The notes beneath the pieces were generated by a model that was not told where the DNA came from, did not search any database, and was given only the letters and a program-made list of their open reading frames with translations. Below, piece after piece: positions 25,793-34,645 of a stretch of 64,000 nt of DNA. Numbering within the stretch: position 1 is the stretch's first letter; the number at the start of each line of letters is the position of its first letter. This DNA comes from Acidobacteriota bacterium (lineage in GTDB: Bacteria; Acidobacteriota; Terriglobia; Acidiferrales; UBA7541), in assembly GCA_003223215.1 (NCBI GenBank), contig QHYH01000087.1, forward strand, positions 62,001 through 126,000. The letters are read 5' to 3'. The translations under genes and the position numbers were made by a program.

Positions 25793-27157
25793 ATGCCCAA
25801 GGTATCGTCATTTTTCGTTTTACTTTTCTTTCTAGTTTTTTCAGGAATCGTGTCGGCGAACGGCTCTCAAGCGCTGGATGCACAAGATGCAGCACGTACA
25901 TCTAACGCTAGCGTTTCCGGCCGATGGATCGTCAATGCGGACGTTTTCGGGACACCGCTTTTCTACCAGATGCATTTGAAGGAAGAGGCGGGAAAACTTA
26001 TGGGAGATTTTGCGGGCGACAAGCTCGAAGGAACAATTACTGGCAATTCGATCCATTTTGTTGCCAAAGACGAGCAGGGGGGCACGGAGGAATGCACAGC
26101 CACAGTGAAAGACGGAACCGTCTCCGGGACAATCGTGTTCACCGATGCTGGCGACGCGGCGCATCCGAACGCACATAAGTTCACGGCGACTATCGCTCCT
26201 CAGCGCCGGGTGGGTGTGCCGCAACGGCACGAATTCACGCCGACAACGTTTTACCGGCAATTTTCGGCGGCGAACAAACCGGTGCTGACTGTTTCGCCGG
26301 GGGACACGGTGCATACGACGACAGTGGATGCTGGCGGAACGGATGAGAAAGGCCTGACGCGTGTACTGGGAGGAAATCCAGAGACGGGGCCTTTCTATGT
26401 GGAGACGGCGATGCCGGGAGACACCTTGGTGGTGCAACTGACGCGGGTGCGCTTGAACCGCGACTGGGCGATGAGCGACGACGCGATCGTTCCCCGCGGA
26501 CTGGACACGGATCTTGCCGTGAAGATGAAGGACGGCGGAAAGTCCGTCCGCTGGCATCTGGACACGGCGCACGGCGTGGCAACACTGGAGAAACCATCCG
26601 AACATTTGGCACATTACTCCGTGCCGCTGCGACCGATGCTGGGATGTGTGGCGACCGCTCCGCCTCCTGCAGCGAGCGCTCCAGGAACGGGCGACTCGGG
26701 TGGGTTTGGCGGGAACATGGATTTTAATGAAGTGGTGGAGGGCGCGACGATATATTTGCCAGTAAGGACGCCTGGTGCCCTGCTTTATGTAGGCGACGGC
26801 CACGCGGCGCAAGGCGACGGCGAATTGAACGGCAACGCGCTCGAGACGTCCATGGACGTAGAGTTCACCGTGGACGTGATCCCCGGGAAACGAGTGCCGG
26901 GACCGAGGGTGGAGTCGGCTACGCACATCATGGCCATGGGATTGGATGGGTCGATTGATGACGCGTTCCGTAATGCAACGGCAAATATGGCGGCATGGCT
27001 TGAGGAGAAATATGCATTGACGCCGCCGGAAGTGGCGGAAGTGCTGGGCACATCGGCGGAGTATAAAGTGAGCGAAGTTGCTGACCGCAACGCTGGCGTC
27101 GTGCTGAAAATTAACAAGGAACACCTACAGACACTGACAAGTAAGTCAGCAATGTGA
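25793..27157 (+). CDS. Exported acetamidase/formamidase family protein
   Basis: 454 residues from the ATG at 25793, which has GAGGTG six bases upstream; the track start at 25664 adds 43 spurious residues. The N-terminus KVSSFFVLLFFLVFSGIVSA is a clear signal peptide. Residues about 45-135 form a small beta domain (SGRWIVNADVFGTPLFYQMH), and the FmdA/AmdA fold follows from HEFTPTTFYRQFS, with PGDTVHTTTVDAGGTD, TGPFYVETAMPGDTLVV and LYVGDGHAAQGDGELNGNAL as family motifs. Acetamidases/formamidases hydrolyse short amides to ammonia and acid, normally in the cytosol. An exported form with an extra N-terminal domain suggests another amide substrate. Confidence 0.9.
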   Translation: MPKVSSFFVLLFFLVFSGIVSANGSQALDAQDAARTSNASVSGRWIVNADVFGTPLFYQMHLKEEAGKLMGDFAGDKLEGTITGNSIHFVAKDEQGGTEECTATVKDGTVSGTIVFTDAGDAAHPNAHKFTATIAPQRRVGVPQRHEFTPTTFYRQFSAANKPVLTVSPGDTVHTTTVDAGGTDEKGLTRVLGGNPETGPFYVETAMPGDTLVVQLTRVRLNRDWAMSDDAIVPRGLDTDLAVKMKDGGKSVRWHLDTAHGVATLEKPSEHLAHYSVPLRPMLGCVATAPPPAASAPGTGDSGGFGGNMDFNEVVEGATIYLPVRTPGALLYVGDGHAAQGDGELNGNALETSMDVEFTVDVIPGKRVPGPRVESATHIMAMGLDGSIDDAFRNATANMAAWLEEKYALTPPEVAEVLGTSAEYKVSEVADRNAGVVLKINKEHLQTLTSKSAM

Positions 27158-27282
27158 CAAGGGCGGGTAAGCGTGGCACGCAAAGCTTACAGTCCATACC
27201 AATAGGTCCGGTTAGCCGGCAGACTGGCAGATTTCGGGTACTTGCCTGATTGACGGTGAAATTGGATGCCCGTCCTGCCAGG

Positions 27283-27579
27283 TTAGCCTAAGGAGCCTAG
27301 GCGGAGTGTCCAGGGCACAATCTGCTTGATGCGCAGAAGGTCCTTGCTGGTCCAGGAATCGGCGGAGAGACGAGCATGTATCTCGTTCGCGTCGTCTGCT
27401 CGAATGATCAGCAAAACGTCTGATGTACCTTCGAGCGGCCCTCCGAGAAGCACAAAACCTTCCGCGTGCAGAGCGTTCATAAAGTCAGCGTGACGACGCC
27501 AGTCGGCCTGTTGCTCCAAAGACAGCGAGTCATTCCACGCAGTCCCTCGCGAGCGCGTGACGGCGAAAAGTCTCGACAT
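27283..27579 (-). CDS. YCII-related (YciI-like) protein
   Basis: 98 residues from the ATG at 27579, which is preceded by GGAGGAG at ideal spacing; the track ORF starts 74 codons too early. The sequence RHADFMNALHAEGFVLLGGP and then ADDANEIHARLSADSW is the ferredoxin-like dimeric fold of the YCII family. These small proteins have a conserved His-Asp pair and are found alone or beside sigma factors; the cellular role is mostly unknown. No sigma factor gene lies next to it. Confidence 0.85.
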   Translation of the reverse strand: MSRLFAVTRSRGTAWNDSLSLEQQADWRRHADFMNALHAEGFVLLGGPLEGTSDVLLIIRADDANEIHARLSADSWTSKDLLRIKQIVPWTLRLGSLG

Positions 27580-27944
27580 AGAGTTCTCCTCCAGCTCAGC
27601 GATAATAGGTGAAGTTCCCTTGCATTTCCGTACTCGGCGCTCGGCTGGCGTCGCGTATCCAGGATTCGGGGGAACGATCTGATGGCCGCTCGGGTCGCGA
27701 CCGTCATGACAGCAGTGAGGACCGTCCGATGGTCCGCTCGCGGGAAGAGTCGTCGCGAAATCGAACAGCTGTCCGCCGCGAGATTCCGATTTGACAGCCA
27801 CGGAGAACCAATCGCATAAACGAACATTTAGGTTTTAAGTACGAACTTGGACGGCTTGCGGACTAACCGGACAGTATGACCCATCCAGTCGTGATCGAAT
27901 TGAGTAGTGCTGGTTTTCGTTCACGGAGCCGCCAATCCGTTCTG
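27580..27944. other. Intergenic region, no gene seen
   Basis: Between the YCII and MarC genes, both on the minus strand. Several short ORFs overlap here, none with a ribosome binding site or a plausible product. Confidence 0.35.
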
Positions 27945-28607
27945 TCAAGTCACATGCAGGGCCACAGACTCCAACAACTCCTTGATGCCGTTCCAGCTAA
28001 TTTGCACGCCGATACAAACGAGAAGAAACGATGCCAATTTCGTGATTACCGTCATCGCGGTTCGCCCCAGCGTTCGTGCTAGACGATCGGCAAATCCGTA
28101 GCACAGGAAGATGCTGAAGGCGATCAGCACGAAGGCAACTAATGCCGTCAAAATTGTCAACGGATGCAAGGTGTGACGGCGTGCCGCGTTTGCTCCGAGC
28201 GTGATGGCAACGGAGATTGATCCTGGACCCACGGTTAGCGGCAACGTTAGAGGGTAGAACGCCCGATGAAATACGTCCTGCGGTGCAATGCTCTTACGGG
28301 CACTCTTATCGCACCCTTCATCGTTTTCCATCAGTGTCGCCCACCCCATCGCAACGAGCACCATTCCTCCGCCGACCTGCACTACCGGTAGCGAAATCCC
28401 AAAGAAAGCCAGGATGTAGGTACCGACAAAATACGAGCCAACCAGCAGCACGAAACTGTCAATGGCAATTCGCCACGATAATGCTTTTCGCGCGTCCGAA
28501 CTGTATTCACCGGTTAGAGCCAGAAAAAAGGGGCTGCCTCCGATTGGGTCCACAATGGGGAAGATTGCACTGAGAATCAGAAGTAGATTTTTCGCCGCTT
28601 CCAGCAT
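27945..28607 (-). CDS. MarC family integral membrane protein
   Basis: 220 residues with six predicted membrane helices. The start MLEAAKNLLLILSAIFPIVD is followed by the family signature PIGGSPFFLAL, then VQVGGGMVLVAMGW, and a second half-repeat LPLTVGPGSISVAITLGANA. GGAGGGAAG lies eight bases before the ATG. The family was named for multiple antibiotic resistance, but that role was not borne out in E. coli and the function remains open. It is encoded alone. Confidence 0.92.
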   Translation of the reverse strand: MLEAAKNLLLILSAIFPIVDPIGGSPFFLALTGEYSSDARKALSWRIAIDSFVLLVGSYFVGTYILAFFGISLPVVQVGGGMVLVAMGWATLMENDEGCDKSARKSIAPQDVFHRAFYPLTLPLTVGPGSISVAITLGANAARRHTLHPLTILTALVAFVLIAFSIFLCYGFADRLARTLGRTAMTVITKLASFLLVCIGVQISWNGIKELLESVALHVT

Positions 28608-28840
28608 GCGTTAGACTTCCCTCCTCTGCCCTGCCAATACTTTATCGGTCTGGCCGGATCATTTTCGCAAATTCGGCTTGTCATGGAGCCACTAAAGTGT
28701 GGGCGTTGATTGCAACAGAATAGAAGAACCTACGGCGCTCCCTTGACGCCACAAGTATCGCCAGCTCCTGGTGAGACTTTCGCGGATTTCAAGTGCGAGA
28801 AGGTAACGCTTACTGGACATGTGGGTACTACCCGCCAATT

Positions 28841-29653
28841 TTACTCAGATTTTGGCTTGCGAAACTTGCGACGAAGGTCGGGCCAGAATTCCTTGGCCAC
28901 GTTGCAGACCGCATTCAACATGATGTCCGTGCCCCAGACGCCGAGCGTGTTGCCTAACGTGCGCTGGTTCTGTAAATGGTAGGTGTTGGAAATTCCGGCT
29001 GCAACAGCGTTGCCCGCAATTTCGGAGGAATTGAATTGCAGATCGCCCTTATCGGTGCGAGCGACAAAGATGCGGCTCACAGAATACATCGTACGGTGCC
29101 AAATGCCGCCGCTGCCAAGCTGGAAATAGCGGGGGTCTTGATGCAGGAGCGTCGGGAACACCGAGGTCGTCATCAATGTGCCGATTCCCGTGTCGGCGTA
29201 GAACGTGCCATAGCGCTTCGCGTATCCGCTGAAGCTCTGCCCATACGACGGATTGCTGTTCCGTGCCTGGCCCGTCAAGGCGATCATTCCGATGAAAGAA
29301 ATGGTGATGGGATCGGACATCGTTTTCGCGGAGAGCTTGAACTTTGTCTTTGCGGCGAGCGGCTCGAACTGGTTTCGGTTTTCGACGGTTAAGTAGTTCG
29401 GCAAGACGAAAAAGAGGCGATCATTCTTTGCCGCGATCTTTGATGGGATCGCCGCTCCTGTCGGTTCAATTCCGGAGCTGACTGTCGGGCTAGCTTGCGC
29501 CTGCGCGGGCGCAGCCGTCAGCACACCAGAACTAGCAGACGATTGTTCCTGCGCGTGAATTGGAATCACGCACAACAGCAGGGCCGCAGCAGAGATCCCG
29601 AAAAGTCTTCCAGCGGTCGCGAATAGGAAATGGATTCCCTCTGTTTTCGCCAC
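28841..29653 (-). CDS. Conserved secreted protein, unknown function
   Basis: 270 residues from a GTG start. The signal peptide is GRLFGISAAALLLCVIPIHA ending before QEQ, followed by an Ala/Ser/Pro-rich linker to about residue 75. The folded part contains RLFFVLPNYLTVENRNQFEP, FYADTGIGTLMTTSVFPTLL and HQDPRYFQLGSGGIWHRTMY. The composition, rich in aromatic and Gly residues with alternating short strands and helices, suggests an envelope protein. I associate this pattern with acidobacterial hypothetical proteins but cannot name a domain. Confidence 0.75.
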   Translation of the reverse strand: MAKTEGIHFLFATAGRLFGISAAALLLCVIPIHAQEQSSASSGVLTAAPAQAQASPTVSSGIEPTGAAIPSKIAAKNDRLFFVLPNYLTVENRNQFEPLAAKTKFKLSAKTMSDPITISFIGMIALTGQARNSNPSYGQSFSGYAKRYGTFYADTGIGTLMTTSVFPTLLHQDPRYFQLGSGGIWHRTMYSVSRIFVARTDKGDLQFNSSEIAGNAVAAGISNTYHLQNQRTLGNTLGVWGTDIMLNAVCNVAKEFWPDLRRKFRKPKSE

Positions 29654-29894
29654 CTCAGGATGATGCTAAGGTCTTTCATTCCGCAATACTGGTCCAAAGT
29701 ACAGGTGTTTCCTGGAAGCAAACTGTCGTCTCAAGTCCTGAGTACAAGCTAATCGCCGAAGTGCCTATTGGGAGGAACGTCTCCGGTAAGCCCACCTTAT
29801 CAGTCAGATTCAACGAGTTTGACCCTTTTGCTTGTTCGGCACTCGAGTCAATGTGCCTAGAATCCGGACGAAAGCAATGTGCTAAACTTCGCTC

Positions 29895-30791
29895 ATGAAG
29901 CGGGAATCAATCTTCAGTTCGCCCGCTCGCTTTGCCGCACTTGCAATCGTATTTTTCGCTGGCTCTGCTCAGGCAAGCGCGCAAGAAACGGCTCCTCCTC
30001 GTCCCGAGGCGCAAATCCAAGAAGTTGCGAGTCGAATCCTCCAAGAAGCGGAGAAGGCAAATTGTAAGTCGCGGGGCTGCAGAATTCTTGTCACCGACTT
30101 TGTTGTTCCCTCTGGCTTAACGTCTCAATTTGGTTTGCAGCTCGCCGACCAGTTCTCAAATGAGCTTGCATCTCAGCAGCGTGGCATCCAGATCATCGAC
30201 CGCTCGAATCTTAGAGAATATCTTGAGAAAGAACGCATTTCGTCGGATCTCGTGAGTAACGATAGTGCAATCCGTTGGCTGGGTAAGGCGCTAAATGCCA
30301 CCACAGTCCTAACGGGCGTCACCAAGCATCTAGGATCGTTCGTGCACGTTCAGTTGAAATTGCTCTCTTGCGACAAGGAAAAGACTGCAGCAATTGAGGA
30401 ATTCACTCTGCCACGACCAGACTCAACGAACACCCTCAGCGGGTTCGATCCAATCGCACAGGCCGCTTCCAAAGATAGATGGGCTTCAGCTCCTGCGGCG
30501 TATGGGGCCGGTCCTGGTGAAGCCACGTTTCCTGTCTGTCTGTACTGTCCGCCGCCCCCGTACTCGGATGCTGCCCGCGCCGCGAAATTCGAAGGACAAG
30601 TCGTTTTAGACGCAGTGGTTTCCGAGGATGGCAGGGTGAAGTGGACAAGAATAGTCCGGGGCGCGCCCTTCGGCTTGAACCAAGAAGCTTTGAACACTGT
30701 CCGACAGTGGAAGTTTAAGCCGGGTGTCCACGACGGAAAACCGGTGTCAGTACTTCTTCCATTAGACCTTGGATTTCGGCTTGTTGATTAA
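29895..30791 (+). CDS. FlgO/CsgG-like domain fused to a TonB C-terminal domain
   Basis: 298 residues. A signal sequence (FAALAIVFFAGSAQASAQE) is followed by a domain of about 130 residues (RILVTDFVVPSGLTSQFGLQ; NALNATTVLTGVTKHLGS-like pattern), the fold of FlgO/CsgG-type outer membrane-associated proteins. The last 90 residues are a TonB C-terminal domain: PPPPYSDAARAAKFEGQVVL, then VSEDGRVKW and ALNTVRQWKFKPG. TonB_C domains contact outer membrane receptors, but the protein has no N-terminal membrane anchor of a classic TonB and no Pro-rich spacer. It is probably periplasmic. No ExbB/ExbD genes are nearby. The ATG has only a weak ribosome binding site. Confidence 0.82.
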   Translation: MKRESIFSSPARFAALAIVFFAGSAQASAQETAPPRPEAQIQEVASRILQEAEKANCKSRGCRILVTDFVVPSGLTSQFGLQLADQFSNELASQQRGIQIIDRSNLREYLEKERISSDLVSNDSAIRWLGKALNATTVLTGVTKHLGSFVHVQLKLLSCDKEKTAAIEEFTLPRPDSTNTLSGFDPIAQAASKDRWASAPAAYGAGPGEATFPVCLYCPPPPYSDAARAAKFEGQVVLDAVVSEDGRVKWTRIVRGAPFGLNQEALNTVRQWKFKPGVHDGKPVSVLLPLDLGFRLVD

Positions 30792-31631
30792 GAGCGGCTG
30801 TTGGCGTTGGGATAGAACGCAGGCGCTGTATCGGTGGGCAGCGGGGAGTTGCCGTTACCGGCTCCTCATCGGAACATGCCGGTGCCTCGTTCCGCGCCTC
30901 GATCAGTTTCCTACGTCCCCCCGTTTCATCCCGGACGGCGGGATTGCCCCGGTCCGGTTGGGGACAGCAGCTTTCCCCTTGGAGCCTTCCCACGATGACT
31001 AGCCACGTTAAGCGATGGCCCGCATCCTTTGGCTACCACCAGGTTTGCTCCAACGCTCGACGCGCTCGTTTACACCGACATGCGCCGGCCACAGTGTGCC
31101 GACTGGTGTGCGTTGCACGCCCGCCACTACCCAGGGCCCCTTTGCTCCGGAGGCGTTACCCTCCATCCTCGCTACTACGAGCCCATGCGCGTGTCCTGTG
31201 GCCTCCATGCCCCTTCGACCTTGGTCTCGTAGGCACTGGTCTTCGCCGCTTAAGCCATCCACGGCTGGTCCACCGGACCGTCCTAGCTTTGACTGTGTGG
31301 CTTCTTCCGAGAGTGTCGTGCCCCGTGCGCCGGGTGCTCACTTGGTGCGTATGGTCGGTTTCGTCCCAAGTGACAACGGCCTTCACCACCGACGGATGGT
31401 TCGGCGCGCTCCCAGGTCTCCCGCAAGCGACTTCACGCGGACGCCTACTTTCGACGCTGCAGGCATTCTCTTCGATTACAACCCTCCCGTTCACTTGCCC
31501 TCCTGGTCGCTCCCACGCAGTGATGCGTGACGAGGGCTTTGTCGCTCGAGCTTGCTTGGGATTCGTTTCCTCGTCCCAAGTCGAGCCAGTTACCCGGTTG
31601 AATCGACCAATTTCCGGGGCAGGATTCGCAC
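30792..31631 (-). mobile_element. Possible group II intron RNA remnant (no reverse transcriptase)
   Basis: About 0.8-1 kb of GC-rich DNA with long open frames on both strands but no protein-like composition, which is typical of structured RNA. On the minus strand a GTGCG start (GTGCGAATCCTGCC, 31631 downward) resembles a group II intron 5' end. It is followed by hairpin-rich sequence with GGGTAACTGGC and GGAGGGTAACGCCTCC. One minus frame reads HGLVVARMEGNASGAKGPWV, similar to frames I recall just ahead of group II intron maturases. No reverse transcriptase ORF and no clear domain V were found, so if this is an intron only its 5' part remains. It could also be another structured RNA. Confidence 0.3.
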
Positions 31632-31789
31632 CTGCTAGTCCCACAGTTTTGCTAGCTGCACCCATCGGATTAGAGAATGACCGGCGCGCTGATCCACTAC
31701 TCCCGCAAAGGGTCCGCAGCACGTGCGGCTACGTTCAAACAAGCTTCGCGGAGAAGTAGATTTTGTCAGTCGGAAACCTTCCCGCAGCC

Positions 31790-33025
31790 CTACCAATTTG
31801 TAATAGAGCCATCTGGCCGGAAGTACGTCTGCGCGCGATTCGTATCGTATTTCGTTACTTCCAGAATCGGAGTCAGCTTGCTCATATCCAGCTCGACGCC
31901 GAGTCCCGGTCTGTCGTTGGGATAGAGCTTTCCGCTCTTGAAATCCAGGCTGACGGGCACATGCGAAAGCTCCTTTCCTTCAAACCCATATTCCATCAGC
32001 AGCGGACCCGAGAATGTGCCCAGCGAATTCACCAGCGCTGCCGTGGCGATCGGTCCGGTGAAATGAGGCACGATGCCCACGAAATGCGTCTCGCAGATCG
32101 CCGCGATCTTCATCATCTCCGTAATGCCACCCACGTTCGGTAGGGTAGCGCGGACGTAGTCGATATCGTGGTTCTCCACGAGAGGATTGAAATCCCAGCG
32201 ATTCCCCCATTCCTCGCCCGCCGCAATCGGAACCTTGACTAACTTTCGGAGGCGCGGAAGGTCTTCGCCAAATGCCTCCGCGCGCACGGGATCCTCGACA
32301 AACAAAGGCGCAAGGCTTTCGATCAGATCGCATCCGCGAATCGCGTCAGAAAGATCGAATCGCTGATGAAAATCGATGCAGAAATCCCCGTCCTTCCCTA
32401 CGCCTTCGCGCGCCTGCACGCATTCCTCGTAAAGCTGATTCACCTTTTGGTGCGTATTGAAGGTGGTATTCGCGGGCGTGTCGGCCGCGCCCATGCGGAA
32501 GGCACGATAGCCGGCAGCAATGGTCGCCGCCGCGCGATCCTTCACGCTCGTGCCTGGCTTGATCCCTGGTATGATGCCGCCTGTGTTGTAGCACTCGCAG
32601 TAATTCCGCGCCATGCCACCCAGGATTTCGTGAACCGGCAGTTTCAGCACCTTGCCTTTGATGTCCCACAGCGCAAGATCGAGCGCGCCGAGCGCATGTT
32701 CTCTTTCGCGCCCAGGAGGATAAAAGAACGACCGCGACATGTCCTGCCACAGCCGTTCGATATGCTGCGGGTCCTGCCCGATCAGCCGCCCGGCACACTG
32801 TTTCAGTGCATCGGGAAAACCGCCTTCGCCAATACCGGTGATTCCCGCGTCGGTCTCGATGGTCACCACCGTATCGGCCTGATTGAACAGTGGGTTCGGG
32901 TTGGTGGGCGCATAAGCCCGTACGCGCGTGATCTTCATCTTCGGCAATGCCGCTTCGAGCAGCGAAAGATGCGTGAACGCGTACACTCCTGCCGCTATCG
33001 ATTTCAGAAAGAATCGCCTTTTCAT
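31790..33025 (-). CDS. Enolase-superfamily enzyme (mandelate racemase/sugar-acid dehydratase-like), exported
   Basis: 411 residues from the ATG at 33025 behind AAGGAGG; the track ORF adds 21 codons. The N-terminus MKRRFFLKSIAAGVYAF resembles a Tat-type or Sec leader. The capping domain (KITRVRAYAPTNPNPLFNQA) is followed by the barrel with the three metal ligands in order: Asp in CIDFHQRFD, Glu in FVEDPVRAE and Glu in AAGEEWGNRW. A later histidine (GIVPHFTGP) is a candidate catalytic base. The DFHxR arrangement is like sugar-acid dehydratases such as galactonate dehydratase; the KxK racemase motif is not seen. The substrate is probably an aldonic acid or related sugar acid, which is inference. 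Confidence 0.87.
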   Translation of the reverse strand: MKRRFFLKSIAAGVYAFTHLSLLEAALPKMKITRVRAYAPTNPNPLFNQADTVVTIETDAGITGIGEGGFPDALKQCAGRLIGQDPQHIERLWQDMSRSFFYPPGREREHALGALDLALWDIKGKVLKLPVHEILGGMARNYCECYNTGGIIPGIKPGTSVKDRAAATIAAGYRAFRMGAADTPANTTFNTHQKVNQLYEECVQAREGVGKDGDFCIDFHQRFDLSDAIRGCDLIESLAPLFVEDPVRAEAFGEDLPRLRKLVKVPIAAGEEWGNRWDFNPLVENHDIDYVRATLPNVGGITEMMKIAAICETHFVGIVPHFTGPIATAALVNSLGTFSGPLLMEYGFEGKELSHVPVSLDFKSGKLYPNDRPGLGVELDMSKLTPILEVTKYDTNRAQTYFRPDGSITNW

Positions 33026-33270
33026 AAGCCTCCTTCCTTGGGCGGTCGAGAGCGCCCCGTCGCAGCCCCTGAAGCGCCCCGAGAACACTGTTTCCGCACG
33101 CCGCTAGGTCATTGGCGCACCTACGGTCGACTCCAGGCTTCTAACACGAGCGAAGCGGATTCACAACGAAAGACATGTGAATTATGGGAATAATGGGAAT
33201 TGTAGAAAAGAAGCTCTTCGGGACGCGGTTGTTCGCGTTCTGGTAGAATCGCCCAGCAGAGAAGGTCACC

Positions 33271-33414
33271 ATGAACAAACCGGCACGAGTCGTTCTGGGC
33301 CACGCCCTCTGGAAGTCGCTCGCAGACAAGGCAGACGAGAAGACTACCTATAAGCTCAGCGATGGAGTAGCAGCCGTCGCCCTTACCGTAAAACACTTCG
33401 GCGTGTCGGCTTAA
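33271..33414 (+). CDS. Small ORF of 47 residues, unknown
   Basis: The ATG at 33271 follows GAAGGTCACC and the frame ends with TAA at 33414. The product begins MNKPARVVLGHALWKSLADK and is Ala/Val/Lys rich with no membrane segment. It lies 93 bp before the DUF4380-like gene and may be its leader ORF or a remnant. The evidence is only the ribosome binding site and a reasonable composition. Confidence 0.35.
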   Translation: MNKPARVVLGHALWKSLADKADEKTTYKLSDGVAAVALTVKHFGVSA

Positions 33415-33506
33415 TGCTTATGCAAAGGTTTTGCGCGCCACCACCCGAGATAGCAGGCGTACAAGAACCGGTGCTGACATCTTCGATAAGCGGTAGTGCC
33501 AGCGCC

Positions 33507-34493
33507 ATGGCAAAACTGATTTTATTGCTTACCCTTAGCCTGGTGGTCACTGCGCATGCTCGCGCAGACGTCAAAGTGGAAAAAATTGCATACAAAGGGT
33601 GGCGTAATTGCTACCAAGTAAGCAACGGTGAAGTGGCACTCGTTGTGACCAGCGACGTTGGTCCGAGAATTATTAGTTTTGGGTTCGTTGGCGGCCAGAA
33701 TCTCTTCAAAGAATTTTCTGACCAACTCGGAGGAACCAGAGAAGAAAAGTTCCAGCTTCGTGGTGGAGATCGTGTCTGGAAAGCTCCCGAGGATCCGGTT
33801 GCGACTTGGGCCCCCGACAATATGCCGGTTGAAATAACGATTACGCCAAACGGACTGATTGCCAAGGCTCCTGTCGAACCACTCACAAGCCTCCAGAAAG
33901 AGATTGAGGTGCGCATGGCGGCTTCGGGAACGGAGGTGATCGTCCTTCATCGTATTACTAACCGTTCGTTCTTCCCACTCGAATACTCCGCATGGGCGCT
34001 GACGATGATGGCGCCCGGTGGGATTGCCATCACAGGTTTTCCGCCGCGCGGCAAGCATCCTGCGAACCTGGAGGCCACTAATCCTCTGGTGATGTGGGCG
34101 TACACCAACCTGTCAGACAAACGCTGGGTCTTCACGAAAAAATACCTGGCCTTGCGCCAGGACCCGGCTAACTCCGAAGCGCAAAAGTTGGGGATGTTTA
34201 ACCCCAACACCTGGGGCGCCTACGTCCTAAATGGCGAAGCATTCATCAAACGCGCTCATGCAAATTCCGGAGAGACGTACCCGGATTTCGGGTGTTCGTT
34301 CGAGACTTTTACCAACAACGAGTTTTTGGAACTAGAGACGCTCGGTCCGTTGATAAAGCTGCCGCCTGGAAAAACCGCCGAGCAGGTCGAGCAATGGAGT
34401 CTGCACCGCAACGTAAGGCTAACGGCTCTCACGGATGATGCGATTGACGCGTTCATTCTGCCTTTGTTGCGCGCTGGTGCGAGCGCAAATTGA
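33507..34493 (+). CDS. DUF4380-like secreted protein
   Basis: 328 residues from the ATG at 33507; the track start is 31 codons upstream. The start gives the signal peptide MAKLILLLTLSLVVTAHARA. The body is a beta-sandwich resembling galactose mutarotase-like or DUF4380 proteins: GWRNCYQVSNGEVALVVTSD, VGPRIISFGFVGGQNLFKEF, then SAWALTMMAPGGIAITGFPP. Proteins of this type appear with glycoside hydrolases and may bind or epimerise sugars. The GH116 gene follows 150 bp later on the same strand, which supports a link to glycan use. Confidence 0.7.
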   Translation: MAKLILLLTLSLVVTAHARADVKVEKIAYKGWRNCYQVSNGEVALVVTSDVGPRIISFGFVGGQNLFKEFSDQLGGTREEKFQLRGGDRVWKAPEDPVATWAPDNMPVEITITPNGLIAKAPVEPLTSLQKEIEVRMAASGTEVIVLHRITNRSFFPLEYSAWALTMMAPGGIAITGFPPRGKHPANLEATNPLVMWAYTNLSDKRWVFTKKYLALRQDPANSEAQKLGMFNPNTWGAYVLNGEAFIKRAHANSGETYPDFGCSFETFTNNEFLELETLGPLIKLPPGKTAEQVEQWSLHRNVRLTALTDDAIDAFILPLLRAGASAN

Positions 34494-34645
34494 CGGGCCT
34501 TATCTTGACGTGCTGCTGCGAGACTAACCCATGTTGAACTTCCGGAAATGTAACAGCTTTAGAAGGGCAAGCCGCCAACTACACAGTCACCTTAAAGCAG
34601 TTTCCGCGCTCACCCTGATTCGGTAGAGGAGGTTCGACGTCGCCT

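Noticed and set aside
25841-27124. 427-residue minus-strand ORF
   Set aside because: It is a shadow of the acetamidase/formamidase gene, with an Arg/His-biased composition.
30944-31759. 271-residue plus-strand ORF in the structured tract
   Set aside because: Three frames are open at once with Arg/Pro/Ser-rich products; no domain, signal or ribosome binding site supports a protein.
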